Origin: Daphnia pulex
Taxonomy: Eukaryota; Arthropoda; Branchiopoda; Diplostraca; Daphniidae
Direction of reading: 5' to 3'
Assembly (NCBI RefSeq): GCF_021134715.1
Contig: NC_060027.1
Span: 4,712,001-4,776,000 of the forward strand
DNA: 64,000 nt
Shown here: in pieces, positions 11,866-26,176 of the stretch
Layout of the letters: every line of letters begins with the position of its first letter
Numbering within the stretch: the first letter of the stretch is position 1
Made by a program: the position numbers and the translations under genes
Notes under the pieces: generated by a model
The model's database searches: none
What the model was told of the DNA's origin: nothing
The model's input: only the letters and a program-made list of their open reading frames with translations

Positions 11866-14800
11866 ATGGAAGAAGACGGTTCATCGTTGTCTACGCGACC
11901 TGTTGTCGAAGTCTCGCAGGAAGTGCTTACCATCACTGGAATTTTCCTCACCATCGTCGGTAAATCTTTATTTTAATTTATTTGCCTACTATTACATCAA
12001 TAGATTATTGGATCCGCATAATAATTTTTCCGCTTTTAGAAAAAGGATTTTTTTTTTTTAGTTTTCAGTCAGATAATATAGAAAAAAATTAATAAATAGG
12101 TGCCAACGTTATTATCATATATAATTTATAATTTAAAAAAAAAGACCGCGAATGAAATTTCTGAGTGGAAAATTCAATTATTGTCGATTACGGAGAAAAT
12201 GGCATCCCAGCAGTATATCAGTATATCAGTCATAGTAACACAAATTCTGACGAAACAATTTTCAATTAAACAACATTTTGATCCATCGTGTGAGAATAAA
12301 TGTCGGCTTATTACTTTCTCGACTTGCCGTCACCGGATTTTATGTAGCCTAATCAAAGGAAAATCTAGTAACGACGCGCAGTAAAATAATGATCAATTTT
12401 CTAGGAACCTCCCGTCTTATATGTGTACTTGTGTAGCCTTGTTAGGCTATTATCAGATAATATAAAGAACGTCAAGTGCTTCAACGTATAATCAACCATT
12501 CAGTATTATATTTTGTATCATGGCTTATTATTATCTACTGCTTAAACCACTCAAACTTTTCCTTAAAAAGGTGGCAAACCCGTACGGTATTAACTATACC
12601 CCCATGTTCTATGTACAGCTGTCTGCTTTTCAGTTCATCGACGTAGCCTAGCTACTCCGATTTCTTGTTTGTAGATGCGTATTTAACAGAACTTTTTGAA
12701 GAGACATGTCTTATCGTGCAGCTATCGATTCTTATTATATGAGTGCGCGGAGTCTCCTGACGTGCAATCGGTTCGCCGTCTGCAAACAATGCCAGATTTT
12801 ATTTTGAAAAGGGATATATGCTATAGATTCACATGTTTTACTATGAATCCATTTCATGCGTATATTTCAATTGGGCTTACACAAAAATCAGTTCTTGGTA
12901 TCTCTAATGCTTTTTGCTTGTACTGAAGAATCAACGAATCGTTCGCTTATAATGTAAGGATTCGCTATTATAAGGAAATTGTCCCAGAAGTTGAGGTTGT
13001 GATTGTGATTTCACTGCTTCGTATGCACACGGCTTTTTAAAATTAGATCTTGTGCACGCTTGCTGCATTTAGCCTACTATACTCGACTCAAAATCATATA
13101 ATAAGGCCCTACACGTTACTTCTCATTAAGATTTATTACGATTGCCACTTATACTTCGGGCCCAAAAAGTCAGAGCCGTTTCACCGAATTACTTATTATA
13201 ACAATACTTTGGCTTTTGAGGACTTTCGGTAGTTCATTTTCCCGGAACTTGTGCGCGGAGTATTTCGGGCGGGAATCGTTCTCGAATACTTGATTAATTT
13301 GATAATAAATAAAATGGATCAGAAAAATACATGAGCGCCAAGCGCGTAGTTACAGCTTACAGCCATCGAGGACTTATATAAGTTTTAAGGAGAGTAAGAA
13401 CTTTTATTTAATGAGCCCTACAGTAAAGCAAGGTAACACTTGGGCAACACAGAATTGATATTTTAGAGAGCTTAATAATTTGCGCCAAATAATTTAAAAT
13501 GTACCGTGATGGTATACAGAAACTCCGCTGAAATACTGTTTCAAGATTTTGAATAATTTAGTCCTAAGTGCAGCAAGCTGACAACAGCTATAGAGAAAAA
13601 CTCGATTCATGTTCGTAGTTTCTGTTTATAGTCAACTTTGGTTTTCATAATAAATACGAGTGAATTTGGGAAACTGAACCGATATGTATTTATAGCTGTT
13701 TCGCGGATATCCGATTGGGGGACACAGATTGATTAAAAGTTGTGCGGGCGTGGGTTGACAACCGGAATGAGAGATTACCTCTCGTGGGAAAAGACTGGAA
13801 AAGACATATAGTACTTATACTAAACATCTTTTGATGTGGTCAGACATAACGAAAAGCACGACTCTCGAGACTAGTGCGTCTTTCCAGGCCGGTCAATAAG
13901 AATAACTCTTGCTATTTTTATCCTTTCCAATGCATAGGTATAACAACGGGTAAAAATGGAAGTAAAGATAAGCATCTATAAAAATACGATAGGATTGGAG
14001 TGCACGAAACACAAAGAAAAACTCACAGCATCTAAGTAAAGGCTTATGAAAAACGCACGTCTAACATAAAACCGCATAAACCCGGAATTGCTGAGAGCGA
14101 TCTAAATCACAAGATGGAAGAATACTGACATCAACAGCACTTGATCTTCTCTATTTTTTTTTTCCAAACTTCGCCTATGCACTGGGTGCAATATTCTATC
14201 GATCGCACAATTCCTCGTTTCTTATTAGATTCTTTCTTTTTTTCTTCTTTTTTTTTTGAAATTTCTAGTAGCCTATAATGTAATCCTGTTGCAGAATTTT
14301 ATAATTTCTTTAAGGCAACCTTGAGCTGAGCATCAAGAGACGGATTGCGCACGTTTCCTTCTTTGGAAATATGCTTATGGTGATATTTACCCAAAGTTCA
14401 AGAAGTCTATGAAAGTAAATCAGTAATGTAGGATTTGATTTTCCCATTTCAGCAATTTTAGATTGGTAAGAGCGCTTCTCGAATGAACAGGTATTGACCT
14501 TTCTGTAATCGAATAAGCAGCGTTCTCTGCTGTCTGTTATCGCAGGGATAAGGTTATCGGGTTATCCCTCTATAATCGATTTATGGAAATAAATCCCTTC
14601 TTGCAGGCCCAATTTCATTTTCTGAGGGGATAAACATTGAAAAATTGAAAAATCCGCACAATTTCTACGTGGGCGATGGTTCCTTTTTTAACAGCATCGG
14701 AAAAAAAGAGAATAGAATGAAAAAATACATAACTGTAGGAAATTAAACGAGGAATATGTATGTAGATGCAATGTAACCAAATCACAAAAAAAGCTTTTTT

Positions 14801-17800
14801 GTGTGAAATATGGTTCACTATTAGAGCATCAATGATTTTCGAATCAAAGCGATATTTACGATCGACCTACGCAAAAGCACTATCTAGCTGTGGATAATGG
14901 ATGGCCAAAACCTTTTAAGCACGTCTTCTAATGGAGCTATGTTTTAAATGTTTATCCACGTTTATAAGTGAAATTTATTATCCTAGACCTATTGATCGAG
15001 CTGTGTGAAGCTAGCCAGAACTGAAAATAAAGTAGCCTATCTAGGCAGGCAGCGGGCATCAGTAGACAGTTGATAAACCCGCATCTCGCTCAGACAGATT
15101 ATAGCCTACATTGCTGCTATAGTACTTGTGAGATGACGTGGGACTCAATGCGTGAATAATAAATGTCTAATGGAATTATTTATTTCAAAGCTATCGTCTC
15201 GACGCTGGGAAACGGATCGTTTATTGCCGTCCTACTCCGCAGCAGAGGATTTCGTCGCGACGCTCACCTCATCTTATTAATGAGCATGGCAACTTGTGAC
15301 CTGGGAATCTCCATCTTCGGTTACCCGTAAATTAAATTATCTACTCTAGAGAAATGAATGAAATTAGAACACTCACGACGAACACAAAGGTGAAATTTCC
15401 ATTCAAATTTTAGGTTCAACATTGTTTCCTGTTTTGCCGGCACTTGGGTTTTTGGTGACTTTTTCTGCCAGATGTACGCGTTTATGTGCTTCACCCTGGC
15501 CATGGTAATTTGTCGTATATACCGACCAAAAATAACATCTAAATTTGCCGTAAACTTGCATTTTGATAGATTTCTGCAAACACGCTGGTGGTTATCTCCA
15601 TTTTCCGTTACATCATCATCTGCAAGCCGCAAAGTAGTAAGAGCCTCGCATGTTTAAATGAATCCAGTAAACGTCTGCGCAGCATATTCCGCATTATTGT
15701 TGCAGTTCATCCGGCCATGCAGTTCCGACTTCCGAGTTCCTGGATGAGAGGATTATCGAGATCGTCCCTCATCCGGGCGGAACCGGTTGGCACTTAATGA
15801 ATACATAATGACCCTGTCATTTTGTTTTGCTCTCGTTCCATCTCTCAGAGCATAGGCTGACTCCCCGAGTGAGTTGCATTTGCATCGCCGCTACCGTTTT
15901 CTACGCTCTAATTTTCACGCTGTCGCCCGTGTTCGGCTGGTCGGCGTACACTTACGAACCCTTCGGCGCTTCTTGCTCATTTGATTGGTACACATTTTTT
16001 AAATAGCACTCGACTCCGTATTTTACATAGAATAATAAGTAAACTTCCGAGAGGAGGCGGACAAACTTCATTTACCTCTCAGTAAAATATATGACAATAC
16101 CATACATAATTCATGTCGAGAAAACGAGAAGTGTACTATTTTGATTAAAGCTTGAAATATTTGTTGTCGCAGAGCGGATGTAATGACGTAGTTCTTTTGA
16201 AAAAATGCGATAAATTATGGAAGCCAATATGGCATATTGCAGCTCTATAGAATTTTTAAATTTAATCTTTAATTTGTTATTGGCTGCATAGGTATGACCA
16301 GAGCAACAGTGGACTCAGCTATTCAATCTGTAAGTTTAATGTGTTCCTTTATTCCTTCCTATACCTTTGAGTCTGTGATTAACTGCCATTGACATTCATA
16401 TTCGTTCATATTCTAAAGAGAATCACGTGTTGCCTACTTTTTTTATTCCAGCTGCAACGATTTTCTGCTATGTAGTTCATCTGTCAGTCATGAGCGTGTG
16501 CTATCACAAGATTTACAAGCGCGTCTCACAACTTAAACTGGATTCGCTGACTCCACCACTGTCGTCTGACACGGAGAATAATGAGGTTAGATCCCATTAG
16601 CGCATGCTATAGTCAGTTCTATTCAGTTTCCAAAGTTTGTTGTATGTCATATTTGTAGTTGTTGTATGTGACGCCCACTTTTTACGCCGTGCCAACTGAC
16701 GTTGTGTAATTAGAAACGCTTCCGTGATCAGGACGTTGTTATGACTCCCAACCGCTCCCTCCCAACGTTGGCCAGGCTATTCACTATGATGATATCTAAT
16801 TATCGTTTCATAAACAGGAGGAGAAATCTTGTTTGACTCGCATCTGCTTTGATGCAGCCCTAAACTTCGAGATAGACCAATCAAACATCAACCATCACCG
16901 GAATCAAAGGACTTATAAAATTGAAATCCAAGTTCTCAAGGTACAAAATGTCGTATACATACACACAGAATTCGCTGGAAATTTAATTTTTAATAACCCC
17001 CGTTATTTAAATGACATGGCATGTTTTATTTTTTAACTCTGCGTTATAACAACACATTTTCTGTTTTTTTCTTAATGTAGCTCAACTTGCTCATGGTGTT
17101 GACTTTCTTCGTCATTTGGTCTCCCTACGCCGTTATGTCGTTCGTCTCCATCTACCATCCGGACTTGCCCGCTTTCTGGTATATTTTGACTGGAACATTT
17201 TTCTAGAACTTTCAAATCCAACTAGTTTCCTAGTTTTCCCGTTTTTGTTAGGTTTTGTGCGTTGCTTATTCACCAATAAGTTTCTTTGCTAGATTCCTAG
17301 ATGGGGCCCTTGTGCGTTCTATAGCCATAAGCCAGCCTCAATAACCCCGTAATACGTTTAATTATCAAGCCGAAATAATCAAAGGACGTTGCGTCGCTTG
17401 CTTTTTCTTTTCATTTCCTTAACAAACCGTTGGACAGGAGCGTTAACTTCTTGAGAGAAGATTAAAAGATTCTCTCATTTCCCCAGACATTTGTTATTCA
17501 GTTATAATATTTTGAGTGGCAGAAAAACGGGTCGATTGAAGCTGTTGGCAAGGGACTGACATCAGTCAAAGGCTTTTCCCAGAGTCATAAAACATGCAAC
17601 GTGCCATGGGGCTTAGGAGTTAGAACTCAAGAGGTTAAAAAATCGAAAGGGGAAAATTTCGTGTTACACTGACCTCAATCGGAAGAAACTGGACGCTGCT
17701 GAGTTCACGTTCACGAGAGAGATCCACCACCGGAAAAATATCAAACGTCTCGAAAACCACTCAGAGGCAAACAATCTCGTCAGGCTCGGTTGTGTCCTGT

Positions 17801-20464
17801 TTAGAGGTAAAAACGCCGTCCGCGTTCGCTTACCCGGAAAACCGTGTTCGAGCTGTGATGCATGCGGTGAACAACCGCCACAGAGGCCAGGCACACAGTG
17901 CCGAGCTCGCAACACCGATCCTCCTTCAGCCATCATCCATCAAGCTCTAATCATTTTTCCACTAGGGGAAATTAACACCCTGTTTCTCCATTAAAAAGCC
18001 CCTAAGATATAATAAGATACGAAGCAACTTCCCATGATGAAACGCTTCGTTTGATCCCGAAAAAGAGGGGGTGTTGTACGTCCTCTTTCATTTTCATTAT
18101 TACTAAAAACGAGATTATAAATCTGTTCTTTTTTCTTTCTTTCTCTTTTTTTCTAAAAGAGAAAATTTCACAACTTTCTAGGGTGGGAACTTAAGTAATT
18201 TTTGGCAGAATAACGGAACTATGTAGAAAGTTAAATTTCTTGCCAAACATGTTAACAAACATAGATAACCGACTAAAATGTTGAGACCTATGGGGATTAG
18301 AGATTTATTGTCTGGCTTCTCCTTCATATGTTGTATAGACCCGGTTCAATGTCGTCTACGACAATCGATTCGCTTAAATTTCATATAAAAGGCCAACCTC
18401 AACCAACTCGTACATGTCTATAGTAGGGACGAACCCGTTGTCTGGCGTCGTCCTCTTGAACTATATAATATCTTGAAGTCTGCCAGAAGCGAAATCTACA
18501 TTGCCATTCTCGGGATTCTTGAATACAAACTATTATTGCATGAATTATATTAAACGCATAAGACGCTTCCGAGCAAGTTGAGGTGAACTCATCACGGAGG
18601 AGTTCATATACGTACATTTAATCTCCAAGTTAGTCTAGTTCAGACATTTCTTATACAGTGTTCCGCGACCCACTAATAAACAGAGCGAGATCGTTAACAA
18701 TAAATGCTCTAGTCTAATAGAATTGCAGTTTTGTACAATATGCTTGCCGGTTGTTGGTGCTGCAGGTGTTGGTGGGCCAGACTGTAAAGTACAGAGCAAC
18801 CGTTTAAAAACCGAATTGTGCTCCAATATCCAATATGGCATGCTAGTCGTAATAGTTGCAATTATAAAAGTCAGAGCGTATAACATATCCGTAATAGACG
18901 AGACAATTTTTATTTGATCGTAATAGCGCCCTCCTTAGTCAAGTTATTTGGAGCGTGAGAAGGTATATGTGATAGACGAAATAGCCGTAATATCGTTCGG
19001 ACTAATTGTCATTTTTTTTTTGTCATTATTCTATTTCGGGTGGTATTTTTGTTTTTCCGTGGATAAGGCGGCCGGTGGAAAGTCTGAGGAAGAAGAAGCA
19101 GAAGGAGGGGACGTATATAGAGATATGGGCTAACGATGTTGTGGGATACCGCTTTTGTTCTTGTGTGTGATTATAAAACATCTGAGTGTGTCGGTAGTAG
19201 TAGTTCTTGTGTTGCTCGGTATACAAACTCGGAATAGGTTTATAAATACTACACCCATACCACCGATTATTAATGACACCGATTACGGTCTATACGGCCT
19301 ATTGTTATACGTTCAAAAAGGTACATCTTCCCGACGGTTTTCGCCAAAATGTCGTGCATGATGAACCCGCTCCTTTACGGGCTGACCAATTCCTCGCTGC
19401 GTCGCGAGCTGCGCCATTTGTGGCAGGACATTTGCTGCCAGGGTAAAACGGACGCCGAAGATCGCCACTGTCATTACCGCAATCGCAGGTTTCGTTCGAG
19501 ACGATATGATCATTATTATTTTTTATTTTTTTCTCGTTCGTCCTTTTCTCTTCGTGTTTTAAAAAATGACAGTCATTGAACGATGATTCGTGTAGTATTG
19601 GAGGCCATAAAACGTATTTATTTTCTTCTTCTTTTAGATACGGAAAAGACGGTGAGATTGACCGGCCGATATACGACAAGGAAGGAGTGTACCTCGGTAA
19701 AGTGAACCAGGGCACTTGCATGTGCTCTGGATGCGTCGAATCGCGCAGAGAGGTAAAAAAAAATAAACAAAACAAAAAAACAGATAAATAAACAAGGAAG
19801 CCGAACGAATCGAGAGATGTATGAAAAGAAAAAAGTTCAACTCATCCGGTTTTCGGATGAAAGAAAAATAGCGCATTTGATTTGAATTTTTTCTGTCGCA
19901 AATGTTTAGCTATACTTGGAATTTCCCGAAAATCGTGATTCTGTTGGACCACATAATAGTAAAAGGGAAAATATTGTTATCAGATGTTGCTCGAATTGTT
20001 GCGCATGAGTGGAGACACTCGGGAGCTCGACCACTTGACAACCTGAATAATTGAGTGCCTTAACTGCAATTTTTACCTCTCAACCAGTCAAGGAGAAAGA
20101 ATGCAATCACTCTTTCTAGAATTTCCTGATGCTTGTAGTGTAGCCTATAGTCGCAATGGCTGATCGCCTTTTAAAATATTTTTTTCTAGTTTTTGGGTAC
20201 GATTTGAAGTTTTCACCCAAAAGATTGAGAGGAATGATTTATAGCTGGCCAATAAAGCATGTCATCAGCCTCACTATAATAATTCTGTCACGCTGCATTA
20301 TTCCAAATTAGGTCGAATTGCTGATCCGTCTTCAGACGCAACGCTCACGAGACTCGGAATTGAATGCGACATCGATCGTCGAGACCAGCCATTCGGGAGA
20401 GGAATCTCATTTGAAGCAGAACCCAAAAAAATTGAATGGCGAATTCACGGAGGTTGAGGGTTGA
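11866..20464 (+). CDS. Opsin-family GPCR, probably non-visual, with FRY instead of D/ERY
   Basis: Twelve exons keep phase: 11866-11959, 15191-15326, 15414-15504, 15570-15633, 15849-15987, 16292-16329, 16452-16585, 16818-16940, 17081-17178, 19321-19488, 19638-19752 and 20312-20464, giving 450 aa. Seven helices can be followed. Opsin hallmarks are Lys315 in VFAKMSCMMNPLLY (the retinal lysine, six residues before the Asn of NPxxY), Glu165 six residues before Cys171 (bovine E181 counterion and C187), Cys95, and Tyr98 at the bovine 113 position, as in most invertebrate opsins. The helix 3 end reads IFRYI (119-121), so the acidic residue of D/ERY is missing. The third intracellular loop is long and has its own exon. 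The tail carries a Cys cluster (CMCSGC). It should bind retinal and signal at the plasma membrane. Arthropsin- or peropsin-like groups fit best; I could not settle the class by eye. Confidence 0.85.
11960..15190 (+). other. 3.2-kb first intron of the opsin gene
   Basis: This interval separates the N-terminal exon (ending ...TIVG with donor g|gtaaat) from the TM1/TM2 exon (acceptor atttcaaag|ct). It is AT-rich with no recognisable exons. A small perfect hairpin (AGGGATAA and its inverse) lies at 14545-14570. Confidence 0.65.
17179..19320 (+). other. 2.1-kb intron of the opsin gene before the TM7 exon
   Basis: A tryptophan codon is split across this intron: TG at 17177-17178 and G at 19321. 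The acceptor (gttcaaaaag|g) has a weak pyrimidine tract, but both frame and protein alignment demand it, because it joins TM6 and its extracellular loop to the retinal-lysine exon. I see no nested gene. Confidence 0.6.
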
Positions 20465-23400
20465 TCATTATTCCCATCATTGGCTCTCTGATGGTTTATT
20501 GGATTTCTTATATTCCGCCATTTTGATTCGAATTGAACTCGGCCGGACGTTTGGGTCCAGAATGATGACGTAAAAAATGCGATCGATGTTTGCAATATTT
20601 ACAAACACATTTGAAAACCATCGTAAAACTATAGAAATACAGACATTAAATAAGGATGAAAATGGGGAAAAAACACACAAAAACGTACAAAATATATACC
20701 CATCATACCGTTGAAGTTGCTCTAATTGTTTTTTTTTGTTATTTCCTGTTGTCACCCAACGAACACTCGTATACCGGTACTATATAATAACGTTTCCGTT
20801 TGGTTGGTTTTTATTTTTATATTTTAGCGCTTTTAAAAACCATCTTGTATCTTATACGACCCGACAGCAGCAACCAATCTTGTTTTAGCTCCCAACTCCC
20901 CTTATTTCTTTCATTTTATGAGACACTAGCAGTCATAACCGTATTCCTTGGGCGTAAAAAAAAAGTTGTATATGATGACTACCTCTGTAATTACCATTTG
21001 TCCAATCCTAATCACGGTACATTATATTCGTGGGACCGCGTCTATATTTCCTGGCCAAATTCATCCTTTTCTCTTCTTCATTGTCGTCCTCTTTGTTTGA
21101 TGTTTTCCTTTTTCTCTCGTCTGTACATATACTCAAGTCTGATACGATTTACTGTACACATTATTATATATACCTTTGCCAAAACAGAAAAAAAAGAAAA
21201 AGATTATTTTCCTCGATCAGAAGAAGACGAAGAAGAGCTAAAGCCCAAATTGTACACAGAGCGATGGTCACGACCGAAATTTCCGGGGACGATGACGACA
21301 ACCCAGCCTCCCGTGACGGCCCATTCCATTCCAAACTTATTGTACTTTTCTGCCTCTTATCGATCCGCTTCGAGCGGATTTTTTAAAGCTCTTCTGGCAG
21401 CGCCAAACTGTTGACAATGTTGACACTTGGTGAGCGTGTGGATGCCAGCGTATTACTTAACCTCTCGCGTGATTGCGGTTTTTTTTACACCTGTCTCCAC
21501 ATACATGTATAGTACTCTCGAGCTGTTTTTCTTATATATATCTGGTTTCCTCGCTTGCACATCTTTTGGGTCTTACGGTTTTCTATTTTTCCAGTTTGTT
21601 TTTTTGGCTGTGTGGATTTTTTTTTCCTCCCCCAAAGTCTGTGCTTTTCTTCCTCTCGAAAAAAAGAGCCGGCGAAGAAGAACAACATGTAAGAAGAACG
21701 GCTCCCGTGGGTTGTCCGGCTGCTCCGCCATGTAGATACCGTTTTCCCGGTGCGCAGCAGCAGAAGAGTAGCGACAAATACAAGCCAACAGTGAATTGTG
21801 CCAGTTGTTCCACTTGATTGGACATTCTTCCTCCCGCCCGTCTCATATACATGTTGAAGACCACACAAGCGTTTATATGTGAATTCACGGGCCAACGAGG
21901 ATTATTACCATAAATTGCGGGAAATTTATCAAAAACCTGCGAATTTGACCTTTTCTCTAATCTCTTACACAATGTCCGTTTTTATGTTCTTTTTTTAAAG
22001 AGTCGTCTCCGTTGATAGTCGAGCCACGATTGTGCATCCTCCATTTCTTTCCTGGTTATGTGGTACAATTTCTTATTTTTTGTTTCGCTGTGATTATCTC
22101 ATTTTTTTTTTTCGGAATACATTTAGTATGTATCACGCCGTCCATTATTTGCGTGTAGGACCAACGTCTGATAATGCGAGCGAACTCAAATCACCAAGAT
22201 GTGCTCTTGCTGTACAAAGCCCGAAAAAAAGTAACGAGACTGGTAGACCCCAGACGATATGTAATTGGCCCGCCGGCCGCAAACGAGGTCTACTATCTAT
22301 CTCTCTCGTCTGCAAGAACAATGGAATTGAAACTTGAAATCGTAAAAATCACGAAAGAAAGCAGAGCAAAAAAGAAAAAGAAAAAAAAAGGAAAAATAAA
22401 TAAAATGATTATTAGTCTTATAATATATAACAATGTGTGCAGACAATGGCAGAACCCATTTGTTTTGGGTCTCTCCCATCTTGTATGGCTCCTTTTTCGC
22501 AATTAAAAGAAAATTTTGGCACTCAGACAAACCCATAAGAAATGGCGATTTCAATCCTGCCCCTCCAAACAGACCCCAAACATTCCACAAGTGCTCGTAA
22601 AGCCATCGGTCGTGTATTATTAGCTTTTTTAATAGATCTAGTTTTGTTTTTTTGTTTCCCCGGTCCAACAGCACAGTGGTCAGGTGGAAGAAGCGGACCA
22701 ATTGATGGCGAAAGCGTCTCGTAATGTGTAGCGGTAAACGCTTAATCATTCAACATTAAACAACAAGCCACAGGAACGCGACGCAGCAGCGGGAGCGGCG
22801 GGGGTGACTGCTGTGCGCAAGTTGCTATTGCGCACGTCTTTTACGCATTGAAATCGAACGAACGAACGCACCTAGACGTACACAACAAAGAAATCAACAA
22901 CAACAAACAAACAAATTCAGGTTAGTGGGTGGCTGGGGTTCGCTGCATCCGAATCAACCCCTCGAGGGTGTTGGAGTCAACGGCAGCAACAACAACAACA
23001 ACAACGGGGCGACGGCGCATCAGCAGCGGCGCCGCGTCGAAGCCGATCAAGGGAGTAAAAGAGGAGGCTCTCACACACGCACAAGAGAGCGACTGTCACG
23101 GTGTGGACATAACGGGTTGCCCAGATGCAACGACGGAAAACGTGCGTGAATTTCACGCTAAGTCAAATTTGAAAGATCGTCGAAACGCGCCATCGGTGAA
23201 TAGAGACAGCCGGGTCACAATGGATGTCTAGTTAAAATGAAATGAAATAAAATAAAATAGAAAACTACGCGGGAGACAGAGCGGAACCAGAACGCCAGTT
23301 TTCCGCGGGGGCAATCGCTCTCCTTCTATAGACGCGTCTAATAATATTAATAGACGCGCGCACAATCTGCTGGCCTCAAGGGCGAAAAAAGAAGAAAAGC

Positions 23401-26176
23401 AAAAGAAGCGCCTACCTATATAGTGGAATAAGTGTGGGGGCTGAATGGGAATATATAAGGAGCAAAAAGGCCCATGTCGGCCGCCTATATAGGAGTCGTT
23501 ATATACGTTTGTATCCGTACGCGAGCAGCTGTTGTGCAACAGCAACGAAGATTTATGCACCCGAATTTGATTCGCTGAACTGATCTCAATCGCCCGAAAG
23601 GGGGGAAACAAATTCCACCAGGGAATAATATAATAGAAAAATAATTCTTTTTCATTTTTTTATTTCAGAATGGAAAATGGAAGCGCGTTTGTTGTGTTTC
23701 GGGATGAATCGCCGACTTATTTGGAAAAACTCCCCGCGGGAATCCGGAAAAATTTTTCTCCGCGCTATTTTATAATGGCGCATTTTGTTGGTGGGGGGAA
23801 AACAAAAGAAGAGAAAACGACAATAACGCAATCGCTCGTCATATAAACCAGTCGGAATGTCGCTGTGTGCGTGTGTGATAGCGCGGAATGGATTTCTCAT
23901 GCGGAAAATTCGGGTTATGATGGACGGCGTTTAAGAGAGAGACAAATCAAAAAGAAAATATAATAAAAATAGGATTCTTTTTTCTCATTAAAACGCTTTC
24001 TCTGGTTGTGATTTTTTTGTTTTTCAGGCCATCTCGTTTGCTCCCGTTTTATAGTCAATAAACGGAGGGAGAAGAAAATGTGATGTGATGATAGAGCGTC
24101 GTCGTCGTGACGGGCCCGATGGAATCCTCTTCACCCGGCCATTCAGGGTCACAATAAAGAACAGCTGGAACTTGCGCACACAATGCGCATCATCAATTGC
24201 ACATCAAAACAGTCGAGGAAAAAAAAACGGGACGGCCTCGTCCGTGCAATGGGGGCATATTTTACACAAACAACCGGATAAAAATAAGAAGAAGATAATG
24301 GCAGGGCTCTTCCTATAAATCACCTTCGCAATCAGGTGGTATAGTGATGATCAGCTCCGCGATTGGACCTTATGATTTTGCATATTAACCAGCGCATTAT
24401 TATGAAATTGACTGGTGGCCGCTAGTGCCGTTCTCAATTTTCCAAAGGGAGAAGAAGAAGAAGAAGGCTGACGAAAAATAAAATTACGAGTTGGGATAGG
24501 AATGGATGTACATAATATACGTACTGTTAACTTGGAGGGAGGCAACAGGTGGCCAAGTCGTTTTTTTTTTTTTTATTTTTTTTTAGAACGCGGCTATTGT
24601 TGGCTCCTTTTTCTTTTTTTCCCTTTTTTCTTCGTTCGTTCGTTCGTTCGTTCGTTTCTTTTTCTTTTTGGGGGCCCGTTGCTGGACCCGTAGCTGGAAG
24701 GCGTTTTGTAGATAGAGGGATATGATCACTCACGCACGCACAAGGTACCCCGGAACACATTTACTTGCTTTGGCTATAGCACAGACACACACATATACTC
24801 TACGTATAACAAAAACCCCGTCAAAATAAATCGAGACATTTTCAACCAACCGAAAGATAACTTCTTTTTATAACGCCGATGAACGTTAGAGATGTAGATT
24901 CTCTTTTAACAGCCGTCCATCTGTATAAAGTGTATATCCATTAAAAAAGTAGGAGAATAAAACAATCCCTCGGGTTTCTTCTAGAACTATACGCGCACCA
25001 AGAAGCCGAAAAACGAGAAATGATAAAATTTCTGAAAAAAAGAAGAAGAAAAATGAATATATTTAAATAGTATATACACGAATAATAATATTCCATCAAA
25101 GTGAGAAATAAAAGGGGGAAACAAAAATACACGGCAGCTGTACCGTAGCGGTGATGGGCCGTAAGGGTCATTTGGGCACTCAGCAATCTAGGTTATCATT
25201 TTTTTGGTCTGCTGTGGAAAGTCCTTTTTCCTTTTCTAAATGGTCGTTATGTAACGCACAACAGACTCTGGAAGAGTGTGCGATTCCCGTCACCTATGCT
25301 GAGGCATTCAGTTCGAATTTTCTTTATTTTTTTATGATAATAAGCGCCGCGACGCGACCGTGTAAGACAGCACCGGTGCATCTGCGAAATAACGGACCAA
25401 CCACACAACACGGGGCTATTACGATTGGCTGCTGTGTGCACTGCTGTGCTGCTGTTTAACCAGGTCGAACAGTTGGATATTGTCGCACAAAAAAAAGAAA
25501 GATGCGCATAAGAGTTGGCCGCGGCAGCAAGCTGTGCCGAGATATACAGGCTCCCATCAGCAGCATCTTCCTCTTCTCTACATATGAATTTGAGAGTATC
25601 TAACCGGATTAGAGATAAAAATAAAAAAAATGAAAGATGCGGATGACTGCCGTTCCCTTCTTCTTCTTTTCACGAATTTTGTTTGTTTGTTTGTTTTTTC
25701 CTCCTTCGAAAATTTTTGTTGCGTTTTTTTTTCCTCACGCACACCGGTGGCCTATAGCCGGTGCCAGCCGAAAAAAAAAGCAGGCCTTTGGGCTTTTGGG
25801 TATAGTTTGAAGCTTCTTCCTGAAAGCTTGAACGAGCCAGAAGAGCGTCATAGCCCATGTGGCTCTGCTGGCTGTGGTTCACTTGGCCGCCGTCAGTGTT
25901 ACAAGAAGGCAGCGCTGCAACGGTTGCGACTTCATTAACCAACCAGCTACTGACGACGACGTTAGTTCGTGGCTCCGCTCTGCCTTCCTACTATTTTTGC
26001 TCGACTGTTTTTTTTTTGTCTTCGTGATTTTCCGTTCCGTTTTCATTTCATCCCTCCGCAATCGCATTGATTCGCTACTTAATTGAACATTTTCGTTTTC
26101 CCCACATCCACGTGATTTGATTGAATATCCATTGATTGAGTTTGACATCATCCGGATTTGACACATCTCCGCCAAA
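20465..26176. other. Large non-coding region rich in simple sequence
   Basis: About 5.7 kb has no exon I can support. It is full of poly-A/T, GAA, TTTC and ACA tracts. A GC-richer island around 22,750-23,220 carries CAACAA repeats and a possible donor (attcag|gttagt) near 22,920. It might be a 5'UTR exon of the Gln-rich gene that starts at 26177, but nothing confirms this. Confidence 0.4.
24631..24656. repeat. (TTCG)n microsatellite
   Basis: About six and a half tandem copies of TTCG lie inside a long T-rich, C-rich tract. The complementary CGAA motif repeats a few times around 22,857-22,870. Confidence 0.9.

Noticed and set aside
14545..14570. AGGGATAA...TTATCCCT hairpin resembling a homing-endonuclease or terminator site
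   Set aside because: It is an isolated 8-base stem inside an opsin intron, with no matching I-SceI core and no associated gene. This is expected by chance at this scale.
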